Assembly: GCF_000495815.1 (NCBI RefSeq)
Contig: NZ_AWGE01000001.1
Location: 558,001 to 622,000 of the forward strand
Source of the DNA: Asticcacaulis sp. AC466
GTDB taxonomy: Bacteria; Pseudomonadota; Alphaproteobacteria; Caulobacterales; Caulobacteraceae
Direction of reading: 5' to 3'
DNA length: 64,000 nt
The notes beneath the pieces are model-generated. The model did no database searches. It saw only the letters and a program-made list of their open reading frames with translations, and was not told the origin of the DNA. Shown here piece after piece: positions 7,245 to 17,000 of this stretch (position 1 is its first letter; the number at the start of each line of letters is the position of its first letter). Made by a program: the position numbers and the translations under genes.

Positions 7245-9899
7245 ATGTCGACTCTCAAATCCGAAGCCACCCCAAGGCTGGCGCGCAATTCCGGTGCCAA
7301 GCCGTCCCTGATGTTCGGTGTGGCACTTAGCGTCATCGCGGTTCTGTCGCTGGGGGGCTTCAGCCTCGCCGAGGCGAAAACCAAGCCCGCCGCACATAAG
7401 ACCGTCAAGAAAAAAGTCGTCAAGCCGGCGGTAAAAAAGTCCGCCGCCCGAGAGGCCCTTATCGCCGTCGATCCGGCATGGCCGAAATTGGCGGATGCCG
7501 GGTTGATCGATGCGGCCACCGAGGCAAAGATCACCGAGATCATGAGCCGCATGACGCTGGAGGAAAAAGTTGGCCAGACGGTCCAGGCCGATATCGCCTA
7601 CGTCACGCCGGACGACCTCAAGACCTATCCGCTGGGCTCTATTCTGGCGGGTGGCAATTCGTCTCCGGGCGGTAACGAACGCGCGACGCCCGATCAGTGG
7701 CTGAAACTGGCGGATGATTACTGGCGTGCGGCGCAGTCGCGTCCGACCCAGGCGCCGATACCATTGTTGTTTGGCATTGATGCGGTGCACGGCCATTCGA
7801 ACCTGGTCGGCGCCACCATCTTTCCGCACAACGTCGGGCTGGGCGCTGCGCACGATCCCGACCTGATCGAAAAAATCGGTGAAGCCACCGCTGCGGAAAT
7901 GGCGGCGGCGGGCGTCGATTGGACCTTTGCGCCGACGGTTGCCGTGGCCCGTGACAAGCGTTGGGGCCGCGCCTACGAATCCTATTCCGAAAATCCGGCC
8001 GATGTCGCCGCCTATTCCGGCCGCATGGTCGAAGGGCTGCAGGGTCTGAACGGTGGCCGTGACGGCATCAAGCCGGGCCACATCATGTCGACGGCCAAGC
8101 ATTTCCTGGGCGATGGCGGCACCAAGGACGGTAAGGACCAAGGCAATGCCGAGATGTCCGAAGCCGATCTGGCCCGCATCCACAATGCCGGATATCCGCC
8201 CGCCATTCGCGCCGGCGTCTTGTCCGTCATGATTTCCTTCTCGTCGTGGAATGGCCAGAAGATGGCTGGCAACAAGCGCCTGATTACCGGCGCGCTGAAG
8301 CAACGCATGCACTTCGACGGTTTTACCGTCACTGACTGGAACGCCCATCGTCAGATCCCGGGCTGCGAACATGACGACTGCCCTCAGGCGATCAATGCCG
8401 GCGTTGACATGTACATGGCGCCCGATTCCTGGAAGGCCGTCTATGAAAACCTTGTCACCGACGTAAAGTCGGGTGAGGTGCCCATGTCGCGTCTCGACGA
8501 CGCCGTACGCCGCATCCTGCGCGCCAAGATCAAGGGCGGCCTGTTTACGCTCGGCGCGCCGCTCGACCGGCCTCTGTCCGGGAAATGGGATCAGCTCAGC
8601 TCGCCCGCGCACAGGGCCATCGCGCGCCAGGCGGTGCAAGAGTCCCTGGTTCTTCTGAAAAACTCCAATCACATACTGCCGCTCGATCCGGGCGCACGCA
8701 TCCTCGTGACCGGTTCCGGCGCCAATGATATAGGCAAGCAGTCCGGCGGTTGGACGATCACGTGGCAAGGCACCGGTAATTCGCGCGCCGACTTCCCGCA
8801 CGGCCAGTCGATCTGGGAAGGATTGGTCGAGGCGACCGAAAAGGCGGGTGGCACGGCGACGCTTAGCGACAATGGTTTTTACAAGGAAAAGCCGGATGTC
8901 GCCGTGGTGGTCATTGGCGAAGATCCCTACGCGGAATTCCAGGGCGACCGCCCGAACCTCGACTATCAGCCGGGCGATCGCACTGACCTGGAGCTGATCC
9001 ACAAGCTGAAAAAGCAGGGCATTCCCGTCGTCACCATCTTCCTGTCCGGACGCCCGCTATGGACCAATCCGGAAATCAACGCGTCCGATGCCTTTGTCGC
9101 GGCTTGGCTGCCAGGCACCGAGGGTGGCGGCATTGCCGACGTCATTGTCGGTGATCTGAACCGTCAACCGCGCCACGATTTCAAGGGCAAGCTGACCTTC
9201 TCCTGGCCCAAGACCGCCAATCAGGGGCCGCTCAATGTCGGCACGATTGGTTATGATCCCTTATTCCCGTATGGGTATGGCCTGACCTATGCCGATATCG
9301 GCGACTTGCCACAATTGTCGGAAGACTCCGGTCTGCGCGACGAAGCCGTCGTCAATGTCGATACCTATTTCGCGTCAGGCCGCATCAAGACGCCGTGGAA
9401 ACTCAGCCTGATCGATGCGCAAGGAGCGAATACCGGCGACCAGTCCAGCTTCGGCAGCGCCTCGGGTGTTGTAACTCAGTCCGCCGTCGATGCCGATAAC
9501 AAACAGGAAGGCGGGCGCGCGCTGGTCTTCAGCGGCAAGGGCGCGGGCGAGGCGGCGATCACCACTGACGCGCCGGTCGACCTGAGCCGCCAGACGACAG
9601 GCAAGATGACGCTAGGTGTCACCTACCGTCTCGATGCTCCGGTTACCGGTCCCGTGCTGCTCGGCATGGGCGCTGACCGGGCATCGGAGAAGACGATCGA
9701 TATCGCCTCGGTCCTGAAGGCGCCGGTCGGCACCTGGGCCACGTTCAAGGTGACGCTCGACTGCTTCGTTGCGGCGGGTCTCGATCCGTCGAAGGTGGGC
9801 GTGCCGTTTGCCTTGAAGTCACAAACGCCGCTGTCAATCAGTTATTCGAGCATCCGCCTGGCCTCCGATGAGGGCGACGGGGTATGCCCGGCCAAATAA
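7245..9899 (+). CDS. Secreted GH3 beta-glucosidase (ExoP-type)
   Basis: Glycoside hydrolase family 3 enzyme of 884 residues that should release glucose from beta-glucans or cello-oligosaccharides outside the cytoplasm. A hydrophobic signal segment (about residues 20-43) is followed by a Lys/Ala-rich linker, the TIM-barrel domain with the nucleophile Asp364 in FTVTDWNAH, the alpha/beta sandwich domain, and an extra C-terminal jelly-roll-like region (from about residue 700) as in ExoP-type glucosidases. The ATG at 7245 has a textbook AAGGAG 4 bases upstream, so the longer open frame before it is rejected. The upstream operators suggest induction by sugar. It precedes a sugar symporter and a TonB-dependent receptor in the same direction. 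Confidence 0.93.
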   Translation: MSTLKSEATPRLARNSGAKPSLMFGVALSVIAVLSLGGFSLAEAKTKPAAHKTVKKKVVKPAVKKSAAREALIAVDPAWPKLADAGLIDAATEAKITEIMSRMTLEEKVGQTVQADIAYVTPDDLKTYPLGSILAGGNSSPGGNERATPDQWLKLADDYWRAAQSRPTQAPIPLLFGIDAVHGHSNLVGATIFPHNVGLGAAHDPDLIEKIGEATAAEMAAAGVDWTFAPTVAVARDKRWGRAYESYSENPADVAAYSGRMVEGLQGLNGGRDGIKPGHIMSTAKHFLGDGGTKDGKDQGNAEMSEADLARIHNAGYPPAIRAGVLSVMISFSSWNGQKMAGNKRLITGALKQRMHFDGFTVTDWNAHRQIPGCEHDDCPQAINAGVDMYMAPDSWKAVYENLVTDVKSGEVPMSRLDDAVRRILRAKIKGGLFTLGAPLDRPLSGKWDQLSSPAHRAIARQAVQESLVLLKNSNHILPLDPGARILVTGSGANDIGKQSGGWTITWQGTGNSRADFPHGQSIWEGLVEATEKAGGTATLSDNGFYKEKPDVAVVVIGEDPYAEFQGDRPNLDYQPGDRTDLELIHKLKKQGIPVVTIFLSGRPLWTNPEINASDAFVAAWLPGTEGGGIADVIVGDLNRQPRHDFKGKLTFSWPKTANQGPLNVGTIGYDPLFPYGYGLTYADIGDLPQLSEDSGLRDEAVVNVDTYFASGRIKTPWKLSLIDAQGANTGDQSSFGSASGVVTQSAVDADNKQEGGRALVFSGKGAGEAAITTDAPVDLSRQTTGKMTLGVTYRLDAPVTGPVLLGMGADRASEKTIDIASVLKAPVGTWATFKVTLDCFVAAGLDPSKVGVPFALKSQTPLSISYSSIRLASDEGDGVCPAK

Positions 9900-9904
9900 A
9901 ACAG

Positions 9905-9934
9905 ACCCCGCCTTTCCTTGGCGAAGGGCGGGGT
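9905..9934 (+). terminator. GC-rich hairpin after the GH3 gene
   Basis: Arms 9905-9916 and 9923-9934 (ACCCCGCCTTTC with GAAGGGCGGGGT) pair over 12 positions with one G-T wobble, 5 bases after the stop codon. An A run, not a T run, follows, so it may stabilise the 3' end or attenuate rather than terminate efficiently. Confidence 0.45.
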
Positions 9935-10110
9935 AAAAAACTTAGATCGGCGAATCCATCGCCGGCGTCTGCCTGTTGGGACACGGCGCGTTCCGATCGA
10001 AAAGTGTCCGCACTTTCGCCGGGATGCGCGCTCGCCATTGATTCAGCCGTCAGGCTGTGTCAATTGTACTATAAATAACCATTCCGTTCCAACGGACCAT
10101 GAGGGGAAAC

Positions 10111-11715
10111 ATGCCTGATTTAGCTCAGTACCTGCCTTCGGCCAATTTTCTGAAAAGCCTCGACATCTGGATCGTGCTTTTCTACGCCGTCTCCATTTTC
10201 ATTCTGGCCCAGGTGGTGTCCCGCCGTAAGGCCAGCGAGGAAGTCTCCTCCAAAGGCTACTTCCTGGCCGGCAACACCCTGCCGTGGTGGGCCATCGGCG
10301 CGTCGTTGATCGCCGCCAACATCTCCGCTGAGCAGATCATCGGCATGTCGGGCTCCGGCTACCGCATCGGTCTGGCCATTGCCTCCTACGAATGGATGGC
10401 GGCCATTACCCTGATCATCGTCGGGAAGTACTTCCTGCCGGTCTTCCTGAAAAACGGCGTCATGACGATGCCGGGCTTTCTGCAGCAACGCTTTGGGCCG
10501 TCGGTAAAGTACCTGATGGCCATTTTCTGGCTGATCCTCTACGTCTTCGTCAATCTGACCTCCATCTTGTGGCTGGGCGGTACGGCGGTGACGACGGTGA
10601 CGGGCCTGGATCCGGTCTACGTCCTGATCGCGCTAGGCGTTTTTGCCCTGCTGTATCAGATTTCCGGTGGCCTCAGAGCCGTGGCCCTGACCGATATCGT
10701 TCAGGTGACCCTGCTTGTCATCGGCGGCCTGATTATCGCAGGCCTGACCCTCTCCAAGATTGGCGGCGAACAGTCATTTGGTGGCTTTGTCGCCGGCTTC
10801 AACAAGCTGCGCGCCGGTTTCCCGGAGCACTTCCATATGATCCTCGACAAGACGTCACCTTTCTACAAGGACTTGCCGGGCATCGCTGTCCTAGTTGGCG
10901 GCATGTGGATCATGAACATCTCCTACTGGGGCTTCAATCAGTACATCATCCAGCGCGCTCTGGCCGCCAAGTCGTTGCCGGAAGCGCAGAAGGGCATCGC
11001 ATTCGCCGCCTATCTTAAACTGCTCATGCCGCTGATCGTCGTCGTTCCCGGCATGGCCGCCTTGATCCTGTCGCCCAATCTGGCCGTCGCGGATCACGCC
11101 TATCCCGAAATGATGAAATTGCTGCCGACCGGTCTGCTCGGTCTCGTCTTCGTCGCTTTGACCTTCGCCGTCATTTCGTCCACGGCGTCCAAGATCAATT
11201 CGATCGCCACCATCTTTACGATCGATATCATCCAGCCGCTGAAGCCTGAACTGACTGAGAAGTCGCTGGTGACAGTTGGCCGGATCGCATCGGTCGTCGC
11301 GGTCGCTATTGCCATCGCCGTCGCGCAACCGCTGCTTGGTAAGACCGACCAGGCCTTCCAGTTCATCCAGAATTTCACCGGCTATTTCACGCCTGGCATC
11401 GTGGTTATCTTCGCGCTGGGTATGTTCTGGAAGCGTTGCTCGACGGCCGGTGCCTTCGCGGCCATTCTGGGTGGCGTGCTGATTTCGGCCATCTGGTCCT
11501 ATATCGATCCCACTTACCCGTTCATGAACCGTGTCGGCTGGGTGTTCGTCGCCACCACGGCGCTGTGCGTGCTCGTGTCGTTGGTCGTGCCGAATAAGCG
11601 CGAGGTCTCGACCTTGACTCTGGAAGGCGTCAACTTCAAGACGACGATGAGTTTCAACGTCCTGGCTATCGGCGTTGTTGTTATCCTGATCGCGCTCTAT
11701 TCGCTGTTCTGGTAA
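10111..11715 (+). CDS. Sodium/solute symporter (SglT-like sugar transporter)
   Basis: Inner-membrane sodium-coupled sugar importer of 534 residues with about 14 hydrophobic segments. The N-terminal GYFLAGNTLPWWAIGASLIA and AANISAEQIIGMSGSG blocks are typical of SglT-type glucose/galactose symporters of the SSS family. The ATG at 10111 follows GAGGGGAAAC; the in-frame ATG at 10099 lies before this ribosome-binding site and is rejected. Between the GH3 glucosidase and a TonB-dependent receptor, it most likely brings in the monosaccharide the glucosidase releases, delivering it to glucokinase and the ED pathway. The exact sugar is inferred. Confidence 0.9.
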   Translation: MPDLAQYLPSANFLKSLDIWIVLFYAVSIFILAQVVSRRKASEEVSSKGYFLAGNTLPWWAIGASLIAANISAEQIIGMSGSGYRIGLAIASYEWMAAITLIIVGKYFLPVFLKNGVMTMPGFLQQRFGPSVKYLMAIFWLILYVFVNLTSILWLGGTAVTTVTGLDPVYVLIALGVFALLYQISGGLRAVALTDIVQVTLLVIGGLIIAGLTLSKIGGEQSFGGFVAGFNKLRAGFPEHFHMILDKTSPFYKDLPGIAVLVGGMWIMNISYWGFNQYIIQRALAAKSLPEAQKGIAFAAYLKLLMPLIVVVPGMAALILSPNLAVADHAYPEMMKLLPTGLLGLVFVALTFAVISSTASKINSIATIFTIDIIQPLKPELTEKSLVTVGRIASVVAVAIAIAVAQPLLGKTDQAFQFIQNFTGYFTPGIVVIFALGMFWKRCSTAGAFAAILGGVLISAIWSYIDPTYPFMNRVGWVFVATTALCVLVSLVVPNKREVSTLTLEGVNFKTTMSFNVLAIGVVVILIALYSLFW

Positions 11716-11735
11716 GGCTGGACACAAGATAACGG

Positions 11736-11766
11736 AACGGCGGGGGGAGACCCTCGCCGTTTTTTT
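11736..11766 (+). terminator. Intrinsic terminator of the symporter gene
   Basis: AACGGCG (11736-11742) pairs with CGCCGTT (11755-11761), followed by a run of seven T residues to 11766. It lies 20 bases after the symporter stop. Confidence 0.85.
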
Positions 11767-11922
11767 GTATCTAACAGCGATTGGCCGTCCGTCACCGCGC
11801 CTCTGTGGTAAAATAGTCAGGATCGACGGAATTGTACGACCTTTGCGTTTGAGTTGTACTTCCGCCATGCAACGGTCATTTTCCATCGCTATGCGCCGGA
11901 TGAAATCCATGGGGCATACTGT

Positions 11923-14145
11923 ATGCGTTCGAAAACTTCGCTGAGAACCGGTCTTTCCACAACCCTCGCCGGGCTGATTCTGCTGGGGCACGCACCGGCT
12001 CAGGCACAGGACACGCCGCCGGCATCGCCACCGGCCACCGAGGCCGCGCCCGCTCAGACAGATCAGGCGATCACTAACGTCACGGTTACCGGAAAAAAGC
12101 CGCAAAACCGCATCGACCGTCAGGTTTACGACAATAAGGATCAGATCGATTCGACGTCCGGCACGGCGGCTGACGCCTTGTCCAAGGTGCCGTCGGTTAA
12201 TGTCGATACCCAAGGCAATGTCACCCTGCGTGGCAATTCCAACGTCCAGGTCTATGTCGACGGCAAACCCTCGGCGATGATGCAGGGTGACAACCGTGCC
12301 GGCGCCTTGCAGTCGATGGCGTCCAGCGACATCGATTCGATCGAGGTCATGACAAATCCTGGCGCCGCCTTCTCGTCGGAAGGCTCCGGCGGGATCATCA
12401 ATCTCGTAATGCGTAAGAACCGCAAGCCCGGCAATACCGGCGCCATAAACGCCAATGTCGGGGAGGATCGCTACAATGCCGCCATCACCGGGGCACGCAA
12501 CGCAGGTAAGTACACGATTTCCGGCGGTTTGAACGTACGTCATGATACGCGGCCAGGCAATAATGGATCCGTATTGCAACGTCTCGACAGCGATGGCAAT
12601 GTCGTCAGCCGCACTGACCAGGTCGGCCAGACCACCGGTACGAACGACAATGTGTCGGGGAATGCCGGCTACGATTATACCCTAAGCGACAAGGACAGCA
12701 TTGGCATCCAGGTCAACGCTTCGCATCGCGAAAACGACAGCACCGGCGATTCCACCTATGCCATTTACGACCCTGCCGGGGCGGCGCTGAGCCGTTACGA
12801 CCGCCATTCGGTCAGCGAGGGCCAGCGCGACGAAACCGGTTTGGGCCTGCGCTGGGATCACACCGGCAATCTGGCGGGGGAAACGTTGAAAACCGACCTG
12901 CGCCTTAGCCGGTCGATCGGTGGCAGCACATCGAACAGCCAGAATATCTACAGCCTTGGTGGTACGAACTCGACCGATGTCCGCACCAATAACAGTGACA
13001 CCCGCAACGCCGTCCTCAGTGTCGATTACAACCGCCCCATCGGTCAGGCCCTGTTGACGACGGGCATACAGATTACGCGCGACGACAATAGCTTCAATAA
13101 CATCGCCACCGGCGCCGGCTCTGCGGGACTGAGCAATATCTTTTCCTACGAACAGACGATCAGCGCTGCCTATGTCACCTGGCAGCAGGGCCTGGGGGAA
13201 AAGTGGACGGTGCAGGGCGGCTTGCGTGCCGAGGCGCTCGATCTCGACACTGACGCCATTTCGTCGAATACGACCAGCCATATCGCCTATACCAAGCTAA
13301 GCCCAAGCGCCTTTGCGACCTATGCGCTGAGCGATAGCCAGAAGCTGCGTTTTTCCTATTCGCACCGGTTGCAGCGGCCCAATCCGCAGGACCTCAACCC
13401 GTTCCGCGTTTACCAGGATCCGACCAATGTCAGCCAAGGCAATTCCGACCTGAAGCCTCAGGAGACGGATTCGTTCGAGGCCGGTTACGAGGTTACGGGC
13501 AAGTTCAATTACCAACTGCGTGGTTATTACCGCAAGACGACCGACACCATCACCAGCTACAGCTTTTTCGAACCGGCAACGACGCCGGGCGGTTCGCCTG
13601 TCCTGGTGACGACCAAGCGTAACTTCGGCGATGGCGAAGCCGGCGGCCTGGAATTCAATCTCCAGGGCAAGCTGACACCCAAGCTCAGCATCAATGCCAA
13701 CGGCAATCTGGCCTATAACAAATTGACGACGGACATCGGCGGCACTCAGGACGGATCAACCCTGTCCGGCCGGATCATGCTCGACTACGCGGCGACGCTG
13801 AAAGACCGCATCCAACTAATGTACTTCTCGTCTGGCAAGCAGTTGACGGGGCAGGGTTATCGCGCGCCGTTCTCGTCCGGCAATCTATCCTATCGCCATC
13901 AATATACGCCGAAGGCCGCTCTGGTGGTCAATGTCCAGGACCCGTTCCATTCCGGCAAATTCAAGCAGATTACCGATACGTCGAGCGTCTATTCGGAAAG
14001 CTATGGCAGCCGACAGGGGCCGACCATCATGATTGGCCTGAGCTATACGCTCGGCGGTCCGTCGAGCTCCCAACAAAACCCATGGGACGGCCAGCGTCGC
14101 GGCCACGGCGGTGGTTGGGGTGGCCCGGGCGGCGGCCCGATGTAA
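11923..14145 (+). CDS. TonB-dependent outer-membrane receptor
   Basis: Outer-membrane gated channel of 740 residues for active uptake, probably of oligosaccharide. Signal peptide about residues 1-29 (ends APAQA), a Pro/Ala-rich stretch, a TonB-box-like ITNVTVTGKKP, a plug domain with ADALSKVPSVNVD and VYVDGKP, then a long beta-barrel of the OMP_b-brl_3 type. The ATG at 11923 gives the signal peptide; an earlier in-frame start at 11854 would place 23 odd residues before it. Odd point: after the last clear strand (IMIGLSYTLGG) the chain continues into a Gly/Trp-rich tail ending GGGPM instead of the usual terminal aromatic residue. The neighbourhood indicates a sugar substrate. Confidence 0.9.
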   Translation: MRSKTSLRTGLSTTLAGLILLGHAPAQAQDTPPASPPATEAAPAQTDQAITNVTVTGKKPQNRIDRQVYDNKDQIDSTSGTAADALSKVPSVNVDTQGNVTLRGNSNVQVYVDGKPSAMMQGDNRAGALQSMASSDIDSIEVMTNPGAAFSSEGSGGIINLVMRKNRKPGNTGAINANVGEDRYNAAITGARNAGKYTISGGLNVRHDTRPGNNGSVLQRLDSDGNVVSRTDQVGQTTGTNDNVSGNAGYDYTLSDKDSIGIQVNASHRENDSTGDSTYAIYDPAGAALSRYDRHSVSEGQRDETGLGLRWDHTGNLAGETLKTDLRLSRSIGGSTSNSQNIYSLGGTNSTDVRTNNSDTRNAVLSVDYNRPIGQALLTTGIQITRDDNSFNNIATGAGSAGLSNIFSYEQTISAAYVTWQQGLGEKWTVQGGLRAEALDLDTDAISSNTTSHIAYTKLSPSAFATYALSDSQKLRFSYSHRLQRPNPQDLNPFRVYQDPTNVSQGNSDLKPQETDSFEAGYEVTGKFNYQLRGYYRKTTDTITSYSFFEPATTPGGSPVLVTTKRNFGDGEAGGLEFNLQGKLTPKLSINANGNLAYNKLTTDIGGTQDGSTLSGRIMLDYAATLKDRIQLMYFSSGKQLTGQGYRAPFSSGNLSYRHQYTPKAALVVNVQDPFHSGKFKQITDTSSVYSESYGSRQGPTIMIGLSYTLGGPSSSQQNPWDGQRRGHGGGWGGPGGGPM

Positions 14146-14173
14146 CCGCCACACCAAGGCGAGCTTTCCTTTC

Positions 14174-14203
14174 AGGCGCTTCGGGCGGATGTCCGGAGCG
14201 CCT
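14174..14203 (+). terminator. Hairpin after the TonB receptor gene
   Basis: AGGCGCTTCGG (14174-14184) pairs with CCGGAGCGCCT (14193-14203) with one wobble, 28 bases after the stop. Only a short GTGCGTTT follows, so termination may be incomplete. Confidence 0.5.
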
Positions 14204-14288
14204 GTGCGTTTAAGCCAGCGGGCCCGGCCGGCCGCGAAATTTTGCCGCGTCATACGGTTGGATACAACAAGACCATTTGCAATTTTTC

Positions 14289-14302
14289 TGTAATCGATTA
14301 CA
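14289..14302. promoter_or_regulatory. Perfect 14-bp palindrome TGTAATCGATTACA (LacI-type operator)
   Basis: A perfect inverted repeat with a central CG, 70 bases before the MFS gene that opens the glycoside oxidation locus. A 13 of 14 copy lies at 22799-22812 between the two divergent dehydrogenase operons. The LacI-family gene at the end of this locus is the likely binder. Confidence 0.65.
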
Positions 14303-14372
14303 CCTTGAGCCTATAGCAAGAGGCGGCGCGGGAGGCTCATCCGTGACTGACCGGACATTACAGGGGTTCTTC

Positions 14373-15887
14373 ATGGATACGACGTCAGGAAAGGGAAACG
14401 GCTGGCTTTTCGCGACATCATTCGCCGCCATTACCGCCACCTCCTTCTGTTTCATTCTGCGTGCACTGGTCATCGACAGCTGGGGCGTCGATTTCGCCTT
14501 GTCGGAAACGCAGAAGGGCGAATTGCTCGGTGTCGGCCTGTGGCCGTTTTCCATCACCATCGTGCTCTTTTCCTTTTTCATTGACCGGATCGGTTTCCGG
14601 CTCACCCTGTGGTTTGCCGCTGTCTGCCACATCCTGGGTCTGGGCCTGTTGTTCACGGCGCACGGCTATTGGCAACTTTACGCCGGCACCTTCATCATGG
14701 CGCTCGGCAATGGCGCGGTCGAAGCCGCGGCCAATCCGCTGATCGCCACGCTTTTCTCGCACGACAAATCGAAATGGCTGAACCGGCTGCACGCCGCATG
14801 GCCGGGCGGCATGATTCTCGGTGGCTTGCTGGCTATGGGACTCGACACGGCCGGCGGGTTTGATTGGCGTGTCAAGGTGGGCCTAATGCTGGCTCCGGTC
14901 CTCGTCTATACGATCCTGCTGATCGGCCGTAAGTTCCCGGTGTCGGAACGCGTCGCGTCGGGTGTCGATTATCGTACCATGCTGGCCGAAGCCGGGTTCA
15001 TTTCCGCCTTTATCCTGTCGGCGCTGATCATGCTCGAAGTCGGCCGGGTCTTTGCCCTCAGCACCTTTGTGTCGATGGGAATCGCGGTTGCTTTGACCAT
15101 CCTTTACGCCGTCCTGTCGCGTCATCCGGGACGTCCGCTCTATATCATGCTCGTCCTGCTGATGATGCCGCTGGCGGTCACCGAATTGTCGACCGATAGC
15201 TGGATTTCCTCGCTGATGGGGCCGGAAATGGCCAAGTTGGGTCTCCAGGCCGGTTGGGTGCTGATCTATACCTCGGCGCTTGTGTTCGTTATCCGCATCT
15301 TCGCCGGCACCCTTATCAAATGGCTTAACCCCTTGGGTGTTCTGGCCATGGCCTCGGCCCTGGCGGCGGCTGGTCTGTTCATGATGTCTGGCGCCACCGG
15401 CATGGCCATCCTCGCCGCCGCCACCTTCTACGGTATCGGCAAAAGTTTCTTCTGGGGCACGGCGCTTGGGGTTGCGTCCGAACAATTCCCCAAAGGCGGC
15501 GCGGTCACCCTGAACATGCTGGCCGGTGGCGGTATGCTGGCGGCCGGTATTGTCGGCTCCGTGCTGCTCGGGGCCGCCCAGGACAATTCGACGCGCGAAG
15601 GACTGATCCGTCACGACGCCGCATACCAGACCCAACTGGTCGGCACCTATCTGACCGAGGAAAAGGTCAGCGTCTTTGGGCGCTACAAGGCGCTGGACGA
15701 AGCCAAGGTGGCCGCCGCGCCAGATGCCGACAAGGCCGTGCTGGACGGTCTGGCCAATGGCGCGCGCAAGGATGCGTTGAAGGAGGTGGCCCTGCTGCCC
15801 GTTCTGACCTTCATCGCCTTCCTCGGCATGATCCTCTACTTCCGCCGTAAGGGCGGCTATAAGCCGATCGTTATCGGCGGCCACTGA
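14373..15887 (+). CDS. MFS sugar permease
   Basis: Inner-membrane major facilitator of about 504 residues with 12 or more hydrophobic segments; a GFR-containing loop between helices 2 and 3 (FFIDRIGFRLTLWF) is the MFS A-motif region. It probably imports the glycoside or keto-sugar handled by the genes that follow. ATG at 14373 has AGGGG six bases upstream; a GTG at 14343 with GGGAGG before it is an equally reasonable start adding ten residues. First gene of a four-gene operon with an oxidoreductase, an isomerase and an esterase, 15 bases before the next. A perfect palindromic operator lies upstream. Confidence 0.85.
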   Translation: MDTTSGKGNGWLFATSFAAITATSFCFILRALVIDSWGVDFALSETQKGELLGVGLWPFSITIVLFSFFIDRIGFRLTLWFAAVCHILGLGLLFTAHGYWQLYAGTFIMALGNGAVEAAANPLIATLFSHDKSKWLNRLHAAWPGGMILGGLLAMGLDTAGGFDWRVKVGLMLAPVLVYTILLIGRKFPVSERVASGVDYRTMLAEAGFISAFILSALIMLEVGRVFALSTFVSMGIAVALTILYAVLSRHPGRPLYIMLVLLMMPLAVTELSTDSWISSLMGPEMAKLGLQAGWVLIYTSALVFVIRIFAGTLIKWLNPLGVLAMASALAAAGLFMMSGATGMAILAAATFYGIGKSFFWGTALGVASEQFPKGGAVTLNMLAGGGMLAAGIVGSVLLGAAQDNSTREGLIRHDAAYQTQLVGTYLTEEKVSVFGRYKALDEAKVAAAPDADKAVLDGLANGARKDALKEVALLPVLTFIAFLGMILYFRRKGGYKPIVIGGH

Positions 15888-15902
15888 CACATTCGGGATG
15901 AT

Positions 15903-17000
15903 ATGACGAAGCTTAGACTAGGCATGGCGGGCGGCGGACCGGGGGCGTTTATCGGTCCGGTCCATCTGATGGCGGCGCGGCTGGATGACCGCCTGACCCT
16001 GACCGCCGGCGCATTCAGCCGCGATGCGGCAAGGAACCGCCAGGCAGGCGAGGGCTATGGTCTGGCCCCGGACCGCGTTTACGCGAGCTGGCAGGACATG
16101 CTGGCGGCGGAGGCGAAGCGGGCGGATAAAATCGATATCCTGTCGATCGTTACGCCCAACGACACCCATTTCCCGATTGCCAAGGCGGCGCTGGAAGCGG
16201 GTTTCCATGTTCTGTGCGACAAGCCCGCGACGCTCAATCTTGAAGAAGCCTTACGCTTGCGCGATGTCGTGCGGGCGACGGGCCGTCACTATGCCCTGAC
16301 CTATACCTACAGTGGCTATCCCCTGGTCCGCGAGGCACGCCGCCTCATCGGCGAAGGGCGACTAGGCGCGATCCGCAAGATCGTCGTCGAATACAGCCAG
16401 GGCTGGCTCTCGCAGCCGGTGCATAGCAAGCAGGCCGACTGGCGCGCCGATCCGGCACAGTCGGGCATTGGCGGGTGCATCGCCGATATCGGTGTGCATG
16501 CCTTTCATCTCAGCGAATTCGTCAGCGGTGCGCGGGTTGAGCGCCTGAGCGCTGACCTGGGTGTCGTCGTGCCCGGCCGCCGGCTCGACGATGACTGCAA
16601 TATCCTGTTGCGCTATGCCAACGGGGCGCGCGGCGTGCTGGTGGCGTCTCAGATCGCCGCCGGCGACCGCAATGGCCTGCGTTTGCGCGTCTATGGCGAA
16701 AAAGGCGGGCTGGACTGGTCTCAGGAACAGCCGAATAGCCTGACCCTGAACTGGCACGACCAGCCAACGCAGGTTTTGCATGCCGGTATGCCATACTTGG
16801 CTTACGGCGCGCGCGTACCCGCAGGCCACCCCGAAGGCTATATCGAAGCCTTCGCCACCCTTTATAACGATTTTGCGCAGCAGGTTGCGACGGGTGAGCC
16901 GTCGCTTGTGCCGGGCATAGACGATGGTGTCCGCGGCATGGCTTTCGTGGCCACCGCCGTCGCCTCAAGTCAGAACCAGCGCTGGGAGCAGCTTTCATGA
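15903..17000 (+). CDS. Gfo/Idh/MocA-family sugar oxidoreductase
   Basis: NAD(P)-dependent oxidoreductase of 365 residues. The N-terminal Rossmann segment has [13 protein letters not shown], and residues around 96-103 read VLCDKPAT, the family CEKP/DKP motif with the catalytic Lys; the C-terminal part is the alpha/beta substrate domain. In 3-keto-glycoside pathways enzymes of this family interconvert 3-keto-sugars and sugars, and that role is inferred here from the neighbouring GMC dehydrogenases and DUF1080 protein. The stop overlaps the next gene by 4 bases (ATGA), so the pair is translationally coupled. Confidence 0.88.
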   Translation: MTKLRLGMAGGGPGAFIGPVHLMAARLDDRLTLTAGAFSRDAARNRQAGEGYGLAPDRVYASWQDMLAAEAKRADKIDILSIVTPNDTHFPIAKAALEAGFHVLCDKPATLNLEEALRLRDVVRATGRHYALTYTYSGYPLVREARRLIGEGRLGAIRKIVVEYSQGWLSQPVHSKQADWRADPAQSGIGGCIADIGVHAFHLSEFVSGARVERLSADLGVVVPGRRLDDDCNILLRYANGARGVLVASQIAAGDRNGLRLRVYGEKGGLDWSQEQPNSLTLNWHDQPTQVLHAGMPYLAYGARVPAGHPEGYIEAFATLYNDFAQQVATGEPSLVPGIDDGVRGMAFVATAVASSQNQRWEQLS

